The position numbers and the translations under genes are program-made. From contig CAVYNB010000007.1 of assembly GCA_963769745.1 (NCBI GenBank), positions 24,760 through 88,759 on the forward strand: a stretch of 64,000 nucleotides of DNA, written 5' to 3'. The notes beneath the pieces are model-generated. The model worked only from the letters and a program-made list of their open reading frames with translations, had not been told where the DNA came from and did no database searches. This DNA comes from JALORV01 sp963769745. GTDB taxonomy: Bacteria; Pseudomonadota; Gammaproteobacteria; Burkholderiales; Burkholderiaceae_F. The stretch's first letter is position 1; every line of letters begins with the position of its first letter. This document shows, one piece after another, positions 20,498 through 30,552 of the stretch.

Positions 20498-21769
20498 ATG
20501 AATGCCCCCGAACGCATAGGACTGCCCGACGCGCTGGCCACGCTGTCGATCTGCTATGCGCCGCTGATCGACAAGCACCGTCGGGCGATCGGAACGCGCC
20601 TGACCATGCTGTCGGCCAAGGCCCCTGGGTACCTGCCGGTGGGGCACATCCTCGACCAGCTCAATCACATCTGGCCCGAGGGCGACGCCTCGGTGCTGAT
20701 CGCGCCGCTCGATGCCACCTTTGACGACTCGCTGCTGACCTGGGCGCCGCCAGCCAACGCGCTGCTCGAAATCGCGACGATTTCGCTGCGCGACCCCGAT
20801 ATGCAGCGCCTGGTGCAGCGCGCGTTCCGGCAGGACATCCGCATGGTGCTGCGCGGTCGCCCGGACGTGCCGCTGCCGCCGGCGCTCACCGCCTGTTTCG
20901 AGTACTCGCTGATTCATGTCAGCGAGGATCGGCGCCGCCTGAAGGACGGGCGGACCCGGCCGGCACCGCCGAACGCGGTGCGCCGCATGCCGTTCGTCAC
21001 GACGGGCGTGCGCCGCGTCGCCGACCTCGACGAGGCTTACCAGCGCGGCGCGATGGCGAGCGTCGGCTGGCCGATCGACGATACCGAACAGCGCCCCAAC
21101 TGCCGCCTGAAGCCCGATCAGGGCAACCTGATGGAGCTGCTGCGCGTCGCCAGCGAACATCCGGACACCGCGGTGATCGCCCATCGGGTTCGCCGCGACC
21201 CGGTGCTCGCCTTCAAGCTGCTGCGCATGGTCAACTCCGAGGCGTTCGAGACGGGCGCGCCGGTGGCATCGATCCAGCGTGCGATCCAGGTGCTCGGGCG
21301 CGAGAAAACGCTGCGCTGGCTCTCGCTTTCACTCGAGTCCGCCGGAGAACATGTCAATGCGCTGCCGCTCATGCGCGCGGCGACGCTGCGGGGCCTGTTT
21401 CTCGAACATCTCGCCGCCGGGCTGCCCGAAGTGGATGACAACATGCGCGACGAGCTCTTCGTCACGGGGGCCTTCTCGCTGCTCGACCGCATCACCGGAG
21501 CACCGATTCCGCGCCTGATGGGACCGGTCGCGATGGGCGGCAACGTCACCGAAGCGATCGTCAATCGCCGCGGACCGTATGCGCCCTACCTCGCGCTGAT
21601 CGAGGCGATCGAACGCAGCGACCCGATGGCGATCCGCCGCCACACCGACACACTGGCGATCCCGATCTTCGATTGCAACCAGGCGTTGCTGCGCGCACTC
21701 GCGGCCACACAGCGACTCGACGCCGAACAGGACGCACGACCCGAGGAAATGGTGTTCGCGCCGGTATAA
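20498..21769 (+). CDS. HDOD domain protein with degenerate EAL-like N terminus
   Basis: From the ATG at 20498 the product is 423 residues. The C-terminal half is an HDOD domain (NLMELLRVASEHPDTAVIAHRVRRDP, LLRMVNSEAF, SIQRAIQVLGREKTLRWLSLSL), a signalling relative of HD phosphohydrolases without metal-binding residues. The N-terminal 200 residues align only loosely with the EAL-like part of YuxH-type proteins and lack an EAL motif and catalytic acids, so c-di-GMP hydrolysis is not expected. Such proteins usually act as regulatory scaffolds. It sits 92 nt after the 5-oxoprolinase gene and 54 nt before purL, and has no obvious link with either. Confidence 0.78.
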   Translation: MNAPERIGLPDALATLSICYAPLIDKHRRAIGTRLTMLSAKAPGYLPVGHILDQLNHIWPEGDASVLIAPLDATFDDSLLTWAPPANALLEIATISLRDPDMQRLVQRAFRQDIRMVLRGRPDVPLPPALTACFEYSLIHVSEDRRRLKDGRTRPAPPNAVRRMPFVTTGVRRVADLDEAYQRGAMASVGWPIDDTEQRPNCRLKPDQGNLMELLRVASEHPDTAVIAHRVRRDPVLAFKLLRMVNSEAFETGAPVASIQRAIQVLGREKTLRWLSLSLESAGEHVNALPLMRAATLRGLFLEHLAAGLPEVDDNMRDELFVTGAFSLLDRITGAPIPRLMGPVAMGGNVTEAIVNRRGPYAPYLALIEAIERSDPMAIRRHTDTLAIPIFDCNQALLRALAATQRLDAEQDARPEEMVFAPV

Positions 21770-21823
21770 TCCGCGTCGCCGATCACGCCTGACGCGCGCG
21801 TCCTGCGCGTTTCCATCTCCTCG

Positions 21824-24800
21824 ATGACTCCTCACGGTAGGTACTACGCGCTCGCCGGTCCGGGCGCGCTGTCCGCATTTCGCGCGGCGCGGCTGCTTCG
21901 GCGCCTCCAGGCGGTCGAGCCCAACGTGGCTGCCGTGTCCGGGCGCTTCGTGCACTTCGTCCATGCCACCCGTGCGCTGGACGACAGCGAGGAAGTGCGC
22001 CTGAAGGCCCTGCTCGACTACGGCGAACCGGGCGGCCCGAAACCCGAAGGAATCGACTTCCTCGTCGTGCCGCGGCTCGGCACGATTTCGCCGTGGGCCA
22101 GCAAGGCCACCGACATCGCCCGCAACACTGGCCTGGCGGCCGTGCATCGGATCGAGCGCGGCACGATCTACACGCTGGAACTGAAGCGTGGACTGTTCCG
22201 AGGCAAGGGACTCGATGCAGCGCTCGAGGATCGCATCCGGGCCGTGCTGCACGACCGGATGACGGAAAGCGTGATCGAGCCGTCGACCGATCCGGCGCAG
22301 CTCTTCACGGAACTGGCCGGCAAGCCGGTGCAAAGCGTCCCGATGCTGGCTGAGGGCCGGTCCGCCCTCGTCCGCGCCAATGGCGACCTGGGACTGGCGC
22401 TGTCCGACGACGAGGTCGACTACCTCGTCGATGCCTTCACGCAGCTCCGCCGCGATCCGACCGACGTCGAACTGATGATGTTCGCGCAGGCAAACTCCGA
22501 ACACTGCCGCCACAAGATCTTCAACGCGGAGTGGACCATCGACGGCGTCCGGCAGGACGCGACGCTGTTCGGCATGATCCGGGCGACGCATGCTGCAGCA
22601 CCGGCGGGCACCATCGTTGCCTACAGCGACAACGCGGCGGTGCTCGAGGGCCGCGCGGTCAGCCGCTTCTATCCACGCAGTGACTTCCGAGGGTTGGACG
22701 GGGCCGGTGCGATCGGCGTCGACTACGCGGCACGCGATGAACTGACGCACACGCTCTTCAAGGTCGAAACGCACAATCACCCGACCGCAATCGCCCCGTT
22801 CCCGGGCGCGGCCACCGGGGCCGGCGGCGAGATCCGCGACGAAGGAGCGACCGGACGCGGCGCAAAGCCGAAGGCGGGACTGTGCGGCTTCTCCGTCTCC
22901 AATCTTCGCTTGCCGGATATGTCGCATGCGTGGGAGAACGACGGCGACGTCACGCAGGCGTCTGCAGGCGTTGCGGGCGAGGCGCCGGACTACGGCTTTC
23001 CCGGTCGCATCGCCGATGCACTGGCGATCATGATCGAGGGACCGATCGGCGCCGCAGCGTTCAACAATGAATTCGGCCGGCCGAACCTGCTCGGCTATTT
23101 CCGTGCGTACGAGCAGAACGTGGCCGGACGGCGTTACGGCTATCACAAGCCGATCATGATTGCGGGCGGCATCGGCAGCATTCGTGACGACCAGGTGCGC
23201 AAGCATGACCTGCCGCCGGGAACGCTGCTGGTGCAACTCGGCGGGCCCGGAATGCGCATCGGACTCGGCGGGGGCGCGGCGTCGAGCATGGGGGCCGGAA
23301 CGAACACCGAGTCACTGGACTTCGACTCGGTCCAGCGCGGCAATCCGGAGATCCAGCGGCGCGCACAGGAGGTCATCGACCGTTGCTGGGCACTGGGCGA
23401 CGGCAACCCGGTGCTTTCGATACACGATGTCGGCGCCGGCGGGCTGTCCAATGCGCTGCCTGAACTGGCGGACCAGTCGCATCGGGGTGCGCGCATCGAC
23501 CTCGCGAAGATCCCGGTCGAGGAAAGCGGCATGAGCCCGCTCGAGATCTGGTGCAACGAGTCACAGGAGCGCTATGCGCTGGCGGTCGCGCCCGACAGCC
23601 TCGCTGCCTTCGAGTGGATCTGCCGGCGCGAACGCGCGCCCTATGCAGTCGTCGGTCACATTGCGGACGACGGCAACCTCGTGGTCGGCCGACCCGATGC
23701 GGTTCCCGCGGTCGACATGCCGATGAACGTGCTGCTCGGCAAGCCGCCGCGTATGCACCGGGACGTGCGACACGTGGCTGCGAAGCTGCCGGCGTTCGAT
23801 GCGACCGGGCTGTCGATCGAGCAAAGTGCGCTGGATGTGCTGCGGCACCCGACAGTGGCGAGCAAGTCGTTCCTGGTGACGATCGGCGATCGCACGGTCG
23901 GCGGCATGAACTCGCGGGACTCGATGGTCGGGCCATGGCAGGTCCCGGTGGCCGACTGCGCGGTGACGATGATGAGCTTCGACGGCTACGCCGGTGAGGC
24001 AATGGCGATCGGCGAGCGCACGCCGCTGGCCGTCATCGATGCCGCCGCCGCCTCGCGCATGGCGATCGGCGAGGCCATCACCAACATCGCGGCGGCCGAT
24101 GTCGAACTGGCCGACGTGAAGCTGTCGTGCAACTGGATGGCGGCCTGTGGTCAACCGGGCGAGGACGCAAGACTCTTCGATGCCGTGCGCGCAGCGAGTC
24201 AACTCAGCCAGCAGCTCGGGATCAGCGTGCCCGTCGGGAAAGACTCCCTGTCGATGAAGACGGCCTGGCGCGACGGCGGCGAGGACAAGCTCGTCACCGC
24301 GCCGGTGTCGTTGATCGCCAGCGCCGCGGCGCGCGTCGGCGACGTGCGCCGGACGCTCACGCCGCAGATCGTCGTCGACACGGACACCGTACTGGTGCTG
24401 GTCGACCTGGGCGCGGGACGCAACCGCATGGGCGGCTCGATCCTTGCGCAGGTCACGCGCCAGATCGGCAACGAGGCGCCGGATGCAGACGAACCTGCGC
24501 GGCTCGCGGCATTCGTTGGCGCCCTGCGGACGCTGCAGCGCGCCGGACTGCTGCTGGCGTATCACGACCGCTCGGATGGGGGGCTCTTCGCCACGCTCGC
24601 CGAGATGGCCTTCGCCGGGCACGGTGGTGTGACGGTCAATCTCGACGTGCTGGCGGTCGACCCGGTCGCAGCCGACTGGGGGGACTTCAAGATCCGCACC
24701 GAGCAGGTCAGCGTTCGCCGCAGCGAGCTGATGCTCAAGGCGCTGTTTGCCGAGGAGCTCGGCGCAGTGCTGCAGATTCGAGCGGCCGATACGACGGCGG

Positions 24801-25861
24801 TGATGAACGAGTTGCGGGCGGCGGGCCTCGGCAGCGTGAGCCAGATCATCGGCAAGCCGAACACCCGGGACGTGGTCGAGTTCTGGTGCGATGCCAAGCC
24901 GGTGTTCGCACGGGCGCGCGGTGAATTGCAGAAGCTCTGGAGCGAGACCTCGTGGCGCATCGCGCGGCTGCGCGACAACCCGGACTGCGCCGACGCCGAG
25001 TATGCGCGGGCGAGCGACAGCGACGACCGGGGCCTGTCGATGACGCTCAGCTTCGACGCTGCCGAGGACGTCGCCGCACCCTTCATCGCCCGTGGCGCGC
25101 GGCCGCGGATCGCAATCCTGCGCGAGCAGGGCGTCAACAGCCAGACCGAGATGGCGTATGCATTCCACCGCGCCGGGTTTGCGGCGGTGGACGTGCACAT
25201 GACCGACCTGATCGAAGCACGGCAGACGCTGGCCGACTTCAAGGGTCTCGTCGCCTGCGGTGGATTCTCGTATGGCGATGTGCTGGGTGCCGGCGGCGGC
25301 TGGGCCAAGACGATCCTCTACAACCCCGCGCTCGCCGAGATGTTCGTTACGTTCTTCGCGCGCAGCGACAGCTTTGCGCTTGGAGTGTGCAACGGCTGCC
25401 AGATGATGAGCCACCTGCGTTCGATCATCCCCGGAGCGCGCGACTGGCCGCGCTTCGAGCGCAATGTGTCCGAGCAGTTCGAAGGGCGACTCGTGCAGGT
25501 CGAGGTTTCCGATTCACCGTCGCTGTTCTTCGCGGACATGGCGGGCAGCCGCATCCCGATCGCCAATGCCCATGGTGAAGGACGCGCCGTGTTCGCGTCG
25601 CGTGAGGAGCAGGATCGTGCCCGGGTCGCCATGCGCTATGTCGATTCGCAGGGTCGACCGACGGAAAGCTATCCGTACAACCCGAACGGCTCGGTGGACG
25701 GCATCACGGGGCTCACCACGCCCGATGGCCGATTCACGATCGTGATGCCGCACCCCGAGCGGGTGTTCCGGACGGTGCAGATGTCGTGGCAGCCGCCAGG
25801 CCTCGGTGAAGACTCGCCGTGGATGCGGATGTTCCGCAATGCACGGCGCTGGGTCGGTTAG
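21824..25861 (+). CDS. purL: phosphoribosylformylglycinamidine synthase
   Basis: PurL catalyses the fourth step of purine synthesis, converting FGAR, glutamine and ATP to FGAM. The 1345-residue single-chain form is typical of beta- and gamma-proteobacteria. It has the N-terminal PurS-like domain, the FGAM synthetase core with FKVETHNHPTAIAPFPGAATGAGG, HDVGAGGLSNALPEL and KDSLSMKT, and a C-terminal class-I glutamine amidotransferase with nucleophile Cys1189 in GVCNGCQMM and the closing PHPERVF. The frame is intact over 4 kb, in contrast to several neighbours. Confidence 0.97.
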   Translation: MTPHGRYYALAGPGALSAFRAARLLRRLQAVEPNVAAVSGRFVHFVHATRALDDSEEVRLKALLDYGEPGGPKPEGIDFLVVPRLGTISPWASKATDIARNTGLAAVHRIERGTIYTLELKRGLFRGKGLDAALEDRIRAVLHDRMTESVIEPSTDPAQLFTELAGKPVQSVPMLAEGRSALVRANGDLGLALSDDEVDYLVDAFTQLRRDPTDVELMMFAQANSEHCRHKIFNAEWTIDGVRQDATLFGMIRATHAAAPAGTIVAYSDNAAVLEGRAVSRFYPRSDFRGLDGAGAIGVDYAARDELTHTLFKVETHNHPTAIAPFPGAATGAGGEIRDEGATGRGAKPKAGLCGFSVSNLRLPDMSHAWENDGDVTQASAGVAGEAPDYGFPGRIADALAIMIEGPIGAAAFNNEFGRPNLLGYFRAYEQNVAGRRYGYHKPIMIAGGIGSIRDDQVRKHDLPPGTLLVQLGGPGMRIGLGGGAASSMGAGTNTESLDFDSVQRGNPEIQRRAQEVIDRCWALGDGNPVLSIHDVGAGGLSNALPELADQSHRGARIDLAKIPVEESGMSPLEIWCNESQERYALAVAPDSLAAFEWICRRERAPYAVVGHIADDGNLVVGRPDAVPAVDMPMNVLLGKPPRMHRDVRHVAAKLPAFDATGLSIEQSALDVLRHPTVASKSFLVTIGDRTVGGMNSRDSMVGPWQVPVADCAVTMMSFDGYAGEAMAIGERTPLAVIDAAAASRMAIGEAITNIAAADVELADVKLSCNWMAACGQPGEDARLFDAVRAASQLSQQLGISVPVGKDSLSMKTAWRDGGEDKLVTAPVSLIASAAARVGDVRRTLTPQIVVDTDTVLVLVDLGAGRNRMGGSILAQVTRQIGNEAPDADEPARLAAFVGALRTLQRAGLLLAYHDRSDGGLFATLAEMAFAGHGGVTVNLDVLAVDPVAADWGDFKIRTEQVSVRRSELMLKALFAEELGAVLQIRAADTTAVMNELRAAGLGSVSQIIGKPNTRDVVEFWCDAKPVFARARGELQKLWSETSWRIARLRDNPDCADAEYARASDSDDRGLSMTLSFDAAEDVAAPFIARGARPRIAILREQGVNSQTEMAYAFHRAGFAAVDVHMTDLIEARQTLADFKGLVACGGFSYGDVLGAGGGWAKTILYNPALAEMFVTFFARSDSFALGVCNGCQMMSHLRSIIPGARDWPRFERNVSEQFEGRLVQVEVSDSPSLFFADMAGSRIPIANAHGEGRAVFASREEQDRARVAMRYVDSQGRPTESYPYNPNGSVDGITGLTTPDGRFTIVMPHPERVFRTVQMSWQPPGLGEDSPWMRMFRNARRWVG

Positions 25862-25934
25862 ACGACCCGCGGAGAATCGCCGCCGCCGGACTTACGACGC
25901 GGGTCGCCGGCCGCCGGCGGCGTAACGACTTCGA

Positions 25935-26498
25935 CTACTTCGCTGCGGCCGACTTGCCGAACTTCGCGATTTCGGCGACGACTTCGTTCGTGATGTCGAA
26001 CGCGGGATCCGCGTAGACCAGCGTGCCGCGGTCGTAGACGAGTGTTCCGCCCTTGCGGCGTGCGACATCCGCGGCCGCCTTGGAACCATCGGCAAAGACC
26101 TGCGCGCGCAGCTTCTGGGCGCGCTGCTGCAATTCGCCTTGCGTCTTCGTCATGAACTGCTGGCCCTCGGCCTGTTTCGCCTGCATCTCCTGGGCGGTCT
26201 TCTGACCTTCGGCGCGGACTGCGTCGCGCTGGGATGACGACAGCGTCGGATCATCGAGCTTGGTCTGGTGATCCTTGAGCTTGTCGGCCATCGCGCGAAT
26301 CTCGCGCTCGATGCCCTGCAGGCGGGTGGTCGCCTTCTGTTCGTCGGCCTTCAGCGCCGCCTGCTGGGGCTGCGTCTGGGGGTGGGCTTCAAAGACCTTC
26401 GACATGTCGACGACGAAGATCTTTGGTGCCGGCTGGGCTGCGACATAGAGCGGCAGGCAGGCAAGGAGGGCGCAAAGCAGGCGGTGCGGCGATTTCAT
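25935..26498 (-). CDS. OmpH/Skp family periplasmic chaperone
   Basis: Skp-type proteins are trimeric periplasmic chaperones with long coiled-coil tentacles that hold unfolded outer-membrane proteins. The 187-residue product has a signal peptide (LLCALLACLPLYVAAQ), the first core strand KIFVVDMSKVFEAHPQ, a long Gln/Lys/Ala-rich helical hairpin, and the closing strand block TLVYADPAFDITNEVV. It is convergent with purL. The usual bamA and lpxD neighbours are absent, so it may be a second copy. Confidence 0.85.
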   Translation of the reverse strand: MKSPHRLLCALLACLPLYVAAQPAPKIFVVDMSKVFEAHPQTQPQQAALKADEQKATTRLQGIEREIRAMADKLKDHQTKLDDPTLSSSQRDAVRAEGQKTAQEMQAKQAEGQQFMTKTQGELQQRAQKLRAQVFADGSKAAADVARRKGGTLVYDRGTLVYADPAFDITNEVVAEIAKFGKSAAAK

Positions 26499-26653
26499 CG
26501 GTACTCCGGTTCGGTCAAGACCGCGAGCCTACCAAGTTGTGGCCTCGGATGCGCGCGGCCGCCAGGCCGCTTCGCCGTGTCGGCTCCCAGACGGGATTCG
26601 CTCAGTACGCAACGCCGGCTGGGTCAGCCGCTCCGCGGTTCGCCGCCCATTGC

Positions 26654-27850
26654 CTACTTTGGCGCGGATCCCGGGACTGGCGCTTTGCTGTTCTGCTGCT
26701 TTATGTCGCGCCATCCCTGCGCCAGCACGGCCACCGATCGGTCGCTTGCTGCAATCTTCCGTCGCGCCGAGGGCAACTCACCGGGCGAATGGAGCTCACC
26801 CGTGCGGGCCTCCAGCAGTTCCAGAAAGCGGCAACTGTGCACATCGTCGGCCAGCATTTCGGTCTGGCCGATGAAGGAGATCGCGTCTATCTCGTCGCGC
26901 AGCCGCTGCACCCGATCCGCCGGCCACCCACCGCGTTCGCCGATCGAGGTACCCAGCGAAAACTCAATCAACGACTTGCTGCGCTCGGTCATCATCGTCG
27001 CCAGGTCAAGGCACTGCTGCCTGCGCGTCGAATCCGCCATGCGACCGACCGAGCAGGCTTCGCTCACCGCCAGATACGGCGGGGCTGGGAAGGCGGCATA
27101 GATCCCGAGGAGTTGCGACAGGTAAACCAGCCGTGGCGCTGGGGTCAGTTCGCGTGCGGCGGGATGTTCCGCCATCGCCAGCACCGTTGACCAGTGGTAG
27201 TCAGAAGTCTTTGCGCGCGATGCACGAGACAGTGCCTCGCTCAGTGCAGCCTCATCCTTTCGCGAGGCGGCATCCTCCGCCAGATAGAACCACGGCACGG
27301 CGTTGTCCGGTTCGATTTCTGACCAGTGAGCGACAGACAACTTCGCGCAGGCGCCATCGTCCCGGTTGAGCCGGCAGCCGTAGAGCGCCAGGGCATAGGC
27401 GCCCGGGTCCTGCGAGGCCACGGCCAGGCGTGCCAGTGTCTGCGAGTGCGGACCCGCCGCTTCGCTGGCGATTTTCCATCGACGCTGCACACAGGGCTCG
27501 TCAGAGCACTCGCCCGACAGTGCCCGGTTCTCTTCGCTGGCACGCCGCATCGCCACGACCAGCTTTGCGTAGAGTCCCACGGCCTGCGTTCGTGGATGGG
27601 ACTGGGACGCCAGGTCATCGGCAACGTTTGAGAACGCGACGTCCGCAGCCTTGATCACCTCCGCGGGATAGTCGCTCGTACTGCGGATCGGTTGGGTACT
27701 GCCATATCCGCAGAGCTCGACGGAGCCAGGACGATCTGACGACGCTGAGCCCGGGCCGTCTCGGTCCATTGCATGCCATGCCCACACAGCGAGCACGCCG
27801 AGCAGACAGCAGATCGCCAGGACGATGCCGGCTCTACGAGTCGAGGTCAC
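26654..27850 (-). CDS. hypothetical membrane-anchored protein
   Basis: I do not recognise this 398-residue protein. From the GTG at 27850 it begins TSTRRAGIVLAICCLLGVLAVWAW, a single membrane anchor with the bulk probably periplasmic. The rest is helical, with several Cys residues (for example SGECSDEPCVQRRW and YGCRLNRDDGACAKL) whose spacing recalls Sel1-like or TPR-type repeats in disulfide-linked form. The block DNAVPWFYLAEDAASRKDEAALSEALSRAS reads like one TPR unit. The ribosome site is weak and the frame is open far upstream, so the start is uncertain. It lies between a Skp-like gene and an amidohydrolase with no clear link. Confidence 0.6.
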   Translation of the reverse strand: MTSTRRAGIVLAICCLLGVLAVWAWHAMDRDGPGSASSDRPGSVELCGYGSTQPIRSTSDYPAEVIKAADVAFSNVADDLASQSHPRTQAVGLYAKLVVAMRRASEENRALSGECSDEPCVQRRWKIASEAAGPHSQTLARLAVASQDPGAYALALYGCRLNRDDGACAKLSVAHWSEIEPDNAVPWFYLAEDAASRKDEAALSEALSRASRAKTSDYHWSTVLAMAEHPAARELTPAPRLVYLSQLLGIYAAFPAPPYLAVSEACSVGRMADSTRRQQCLDLATMMTERSKSLIEFSLGTSIGERGGWPADRVQRLRDEIDAISFIGQTEMLADDVHSCRFLELLEARTGELHSPGELPSARRKIAASDRSVAVLAQGWRDIKQQNSKAPVPGSAPK

Positions 27851-27903
27851 AGAAGTAGGGTCCTTCGGTCGAGCCCTGGTCCGAGGGCTGTGTGGAATTC
27901 TGC

Positions 27904-29142
27904 CTAGGACCGGGCGTTGGCCGCGGCAAGGATCGTGGACGCCGCGTCCGCCAGCACCTGGCAGCCGAGGACGATATCCTCGTCGCGACTGTCCTCGGCG
28001 AAATCGTGGCTGATGCCGCCGATCGATGGAATGAACAACATCGCCGACGGGATCCGTGACGAGATGATGCCGGCATCGTGGAATGCGCCGCTCGGCATGC
28101 GCTGCCAGTTCCCGGGCGCATGGCGTTCGGCGGCGGACTCCAGATGTGCCTGCAGTCCGGGGTCCATGCGCGTCGGCGGGATCGGCGCACGCGCAGGGAT
28201 GGCCTCGATCGCGACACCGCCGCGTGCGTTCATCTCCGCCACCAGCCGGACGACAACGGCCTCGAAGGCGTCGAGAGGCGCGTCCGACGGGTCCCGGAAC
28301 TGCAGGTCGAGCTCGGCGTAGCCCGGAACGATCGACGCCGCGTTCGGCTCGACGCGCAAGCGCCCCAGGGTCCAGACGCTGCGTTCGGCTGCCACTTTCG
28401 GAAACTCCACGTTGATCCGGTGTGCCAGTTCGTAAAGCGCTGTGGCGGCATCGCGCCGACGCGACATCATCGTCGTGCCGGCATGGTTCTGCTGGCCGCG
28501 AAAGACGAAGCGGATGCCGCGCAAGCCGACAATGCCTGTCACCACGCCGATCCGTCGACCGGCGTCCTCCAGATGCGGGCCTTGTTCGATGTGCGCCTCG
28601 ATGAAACCGGCGTAACGCTCGCGCTCGAGACGCAGCCGCGGCACGTTCGCGAGGCCGGCTTCGCGCAACGCATCGACCAGCGTCACGCCGCGGCTGTCTG
28701 TGGCCCCTTGCTCGATTTCGGGTGTCAGAGCGCCGGTGAGCGAGCGGCTGCCGAGACAGCCGACAAAGCGCGATTCCTCGTCCTGGAACGACACCGCGTC
28801 CACCGGCAGCCCGCGTGTCGATTCGCTTTCGGCGAGCGCACGTACCACCTCCAGCGCATAGATCACGCCGAGTGCACCATCCAGCCAACCGCCGGTAGGC
28901 TGGGTGTCGGAGTGCGAGCCAGTGAGCAGCGCCTTGCCGGGCTGCCGGGAGCGGCCGAGCACATTGCCCACGCCATCGATCGTCGCGTCGAGGCCAGCCT
29001 GTTCGTAGCGCTGCCTGAGCCAGCGCCGCGCTTCCATGTCGGCCGCGCTGAAGGCGGGCCTCACCACGCCATGGTCCTGTGCGCCGATGGCGCGCAGTGC
29101 GCGCAGGTCGGCAAGCAGACGGTCAGGATTGATGCGGGGCAT
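27904..29142 (-). CDS. M20-family amidohydrolase (N-carbamoyl-amino acid hydrolase / allantoate amidohydrolase type)
   Basis: These dinuclear metal enzymes hydrolyse N-carbamoyl amino acids, ureidoglycolate or allantoate in the cytoplasm. The 412-residue product has the metal ligands GSHSDTQPTGGWLDGALGV, DEESRFVGCLGSRSL, EAHIEQGPHLED and FHDAGI, and the dimerisation-domain motif GQQNHAGTTMMSRRRDA. The ATG at 29142 is preceded by AGGAG at 8 nt and is preferred over an upstream ATG. The exact substrate is open. The hydantoinase-type gene 8.7 kb away would make an N-carbamoyl amino acid plausible, but this is inference. Confidence 0.87.
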   Translation of the reverse strand: MPRINPDRLLADLRALRAIGAQDHGVVRPAFSAADMEARRWLRQRYEQAGLDATIDGVGNVLGRSRQPGKALLTGSHSDTQPTGGWLDGALGVIYALEVVRALAESESTRGLPVDAVSFQDEESRFVGCLGSRSLTGALTPEIEQGATDSRGVTLVDALREAGLANVPRLRLERERYAGFIEAHIEQGPHLEDAGRRIGVVTGIVGLRGIRFVFRGQQNHAGTTMMSRRRDAATALYELAHRINVEFPKVAAERSVWTLGRLRVEPNAASIVPGYAELDLQFRDPSDAPLDAFEAVVVRLVAEMNARGGVAIEAIPARAPIPPTRMDPGLQAHLESAAERHAPGNWQRMPSGAFHDAGIISSRIPSAMLFIPSIGGISHDFAEDSRDEDIVLGCQVLADAASTILAAANARS

Positions 29143-29520
29143 GGCCCGACTCCTCTGATGATGAGCTGACATTCCACGGGATCGTCGCACGTCCGTCGAT
29201 CCTGTTGACGGGGTGGCCGCGGCGGCGTTGTTCGCGGTTGCGCTGGGCACGCCGTCCCCGGCGACGCTTGAATTCTGGCCTGACGTTGCGGCACGCTCCC
29301 CATAGCGTTAATGTGCGCGGCGGCATCGTAGTCTGGATGTAACGCAGCGGACCTATCGTTGCGCGGCTTGCGGGCGAGCGCCGGCGAAGGCCGGGAGCCT
29401 TGGAAACGCCCTGAGCAAGGGTGGCAATTCCGCTATGAGGATGTAGCGGCTGATCGTTCTGAAAGTTCGCGTTGCGGCAAGTACGCTAGCCCCAGTCTGA
29501 CAACATTCGGGAGGAGACCC
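29143..29520. other. intergenic region between divergent amidohydrolase and ABC operon
   Basis: This 378-nt stretch should hold two divergent promoters. I see no convincing gene, tRNA or intrinsic terminator in it. A strong ribosome site, GGGAGGAG (29509-29516), ends the region and fixes the start of the binding protein. The part from about 29370 to 29450 contains short GC-rich complementary segments but no riboswitch class I can name. Confidence 0.5.
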
Positions 29521-30534
29521 ATGTTTCGTCGTGAGTTCATCGCTACTGCTGGCGCGCTTGCCGCTGCCAGCCTGCCCGGTTGGGCACAGGCGCAGGCAGC
29601 GCGTGCCATTTGCTACAACTGTCCGCCCGAGTGGGCCGACTGGGGCGGCATGCTGAAGCTCGTCAATCAGAAGCTCAACATTGCCGTTCCGCCGGACAAC
29701 AAGAATTCGGGTCAGACACTGGCGGCGCTGATTGCCGAGAAGGCCAACCCGGTCGCCGACATCGCCTACTTCGGCGGTCAGTTCGGTCCACAGGCACGCG
29801 CGGCCGACGTACTGACGCCGTTCAAGCCGTCGCGCTTCGGCGACATTCCGGCCGGCATGAAAGACCCGGAAGGCTACTGGTTCACGATTCACTCCGGCAC
29901 GCTGGGACTGTTCGTCAACACCGCCGCGCTGCGCGGCAAGCCGGTGCCGCAGTCGTGGCGCGACCTGCTCAAGCCCGAGTACAAAGGCCTGATCGGCTAT
30001 CTGAATCCAGCCAGCGCCGCGGTCGGGCAAGTCGGAGTGATCGCGGTGAATCTCGCGCTGGGCGGCACCTACGAGAACCTCGATCCCGGCATCGCCTTCT
30101 TCAAGCAGTTGCAGGCCAACCAGCCGATCGTGCCCACCCAGACCTCGTACGCGCGCGTGCTGTCGGGCGAGATTCCGATCCTGTTCGACTACGACTTCAA
30201 CGCCTATCGCGCGAAGTACAAGGACAACGCGCCGGTGGCGTTCACGATCCCGACCGAAGGCACGCAGCAACTGCCTTACATCATGGGCCTGGTGGCCAAG
30301 GGGCCCAACCCCGAGCAGGGCAAGAAGATTCTCGACTTCCTGCTGTCCGACGACGGTCAGCGCCACTGGGCCAGCGCCTTCCTGCGGCCGGTCTTCGCCT
30401 CTGCGCTGACGCCGGAGATGAAGAGTCGCTTCCTGCCGGACGCCGACTACGCGCGGGCCAAGCCGCTGGACGTGTTCAAGCTGTCGGCAGCGAGCAAGAT
30501 GATCGGCGAGCGCTACCAGAAGGAAGTCGGCTGA
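29521..30534 (+). CDS. ABC transporter extracellular solute-binding protein
   Basis: The 337-residue product has a signal peptide (FIATAGALAAASLPGWAQAQ) that looks Tat-like at its start (FRREF). It belongs to the class of binding proteins (PotD/FbpA-like, type 2 fold) used by importers for polyamines, iron, 2-aminoethylphosphonate and similar small solutes: ADIAYFGGQFGPQARAADV, GTLGLFVNTAAL, ILFDYDFNAYR and the C-terminal LDFLLSDDGQRHWA. Only one ribosome site fits the ATG at 29521. It leads an operon of two permeases, an ATPase and a phosphodiesterase, which suggests a phosphodiester or phosphonate ligand. Confidence 0.87.
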   Translation: MFRREFIATAGALAAASLPGWAQAQAARAICYNCPPEWADWGGMLKLVNQKLNIAVPPDNKNSGQTLAALIAEKANPVADIAYFGGQFGPQARAADVLTPFKPSRFGDIPAGMKDPEGYWFTIHSGTLGLFVNTAALRGKPVPQSWRDLLKPEYKGLIGYLNPASAAVGQVGVIAVNLALGGTYENLDPGIAFFKQLQANQPIVPTQTSYARVLSGEIPILFDYDFNAYRAKYKDNAPVAFTIPTEGTQQLPYIMGLVAKGPNPEQGKKILDFLLSDDGQRHWASAFLRPVFASALTPEMKSRFLPDADYARAKPLDVFKLSAASKMIGERYQKEVG

Positions 30535-30552
30535 GTTGACCCTGTCGTCCGG

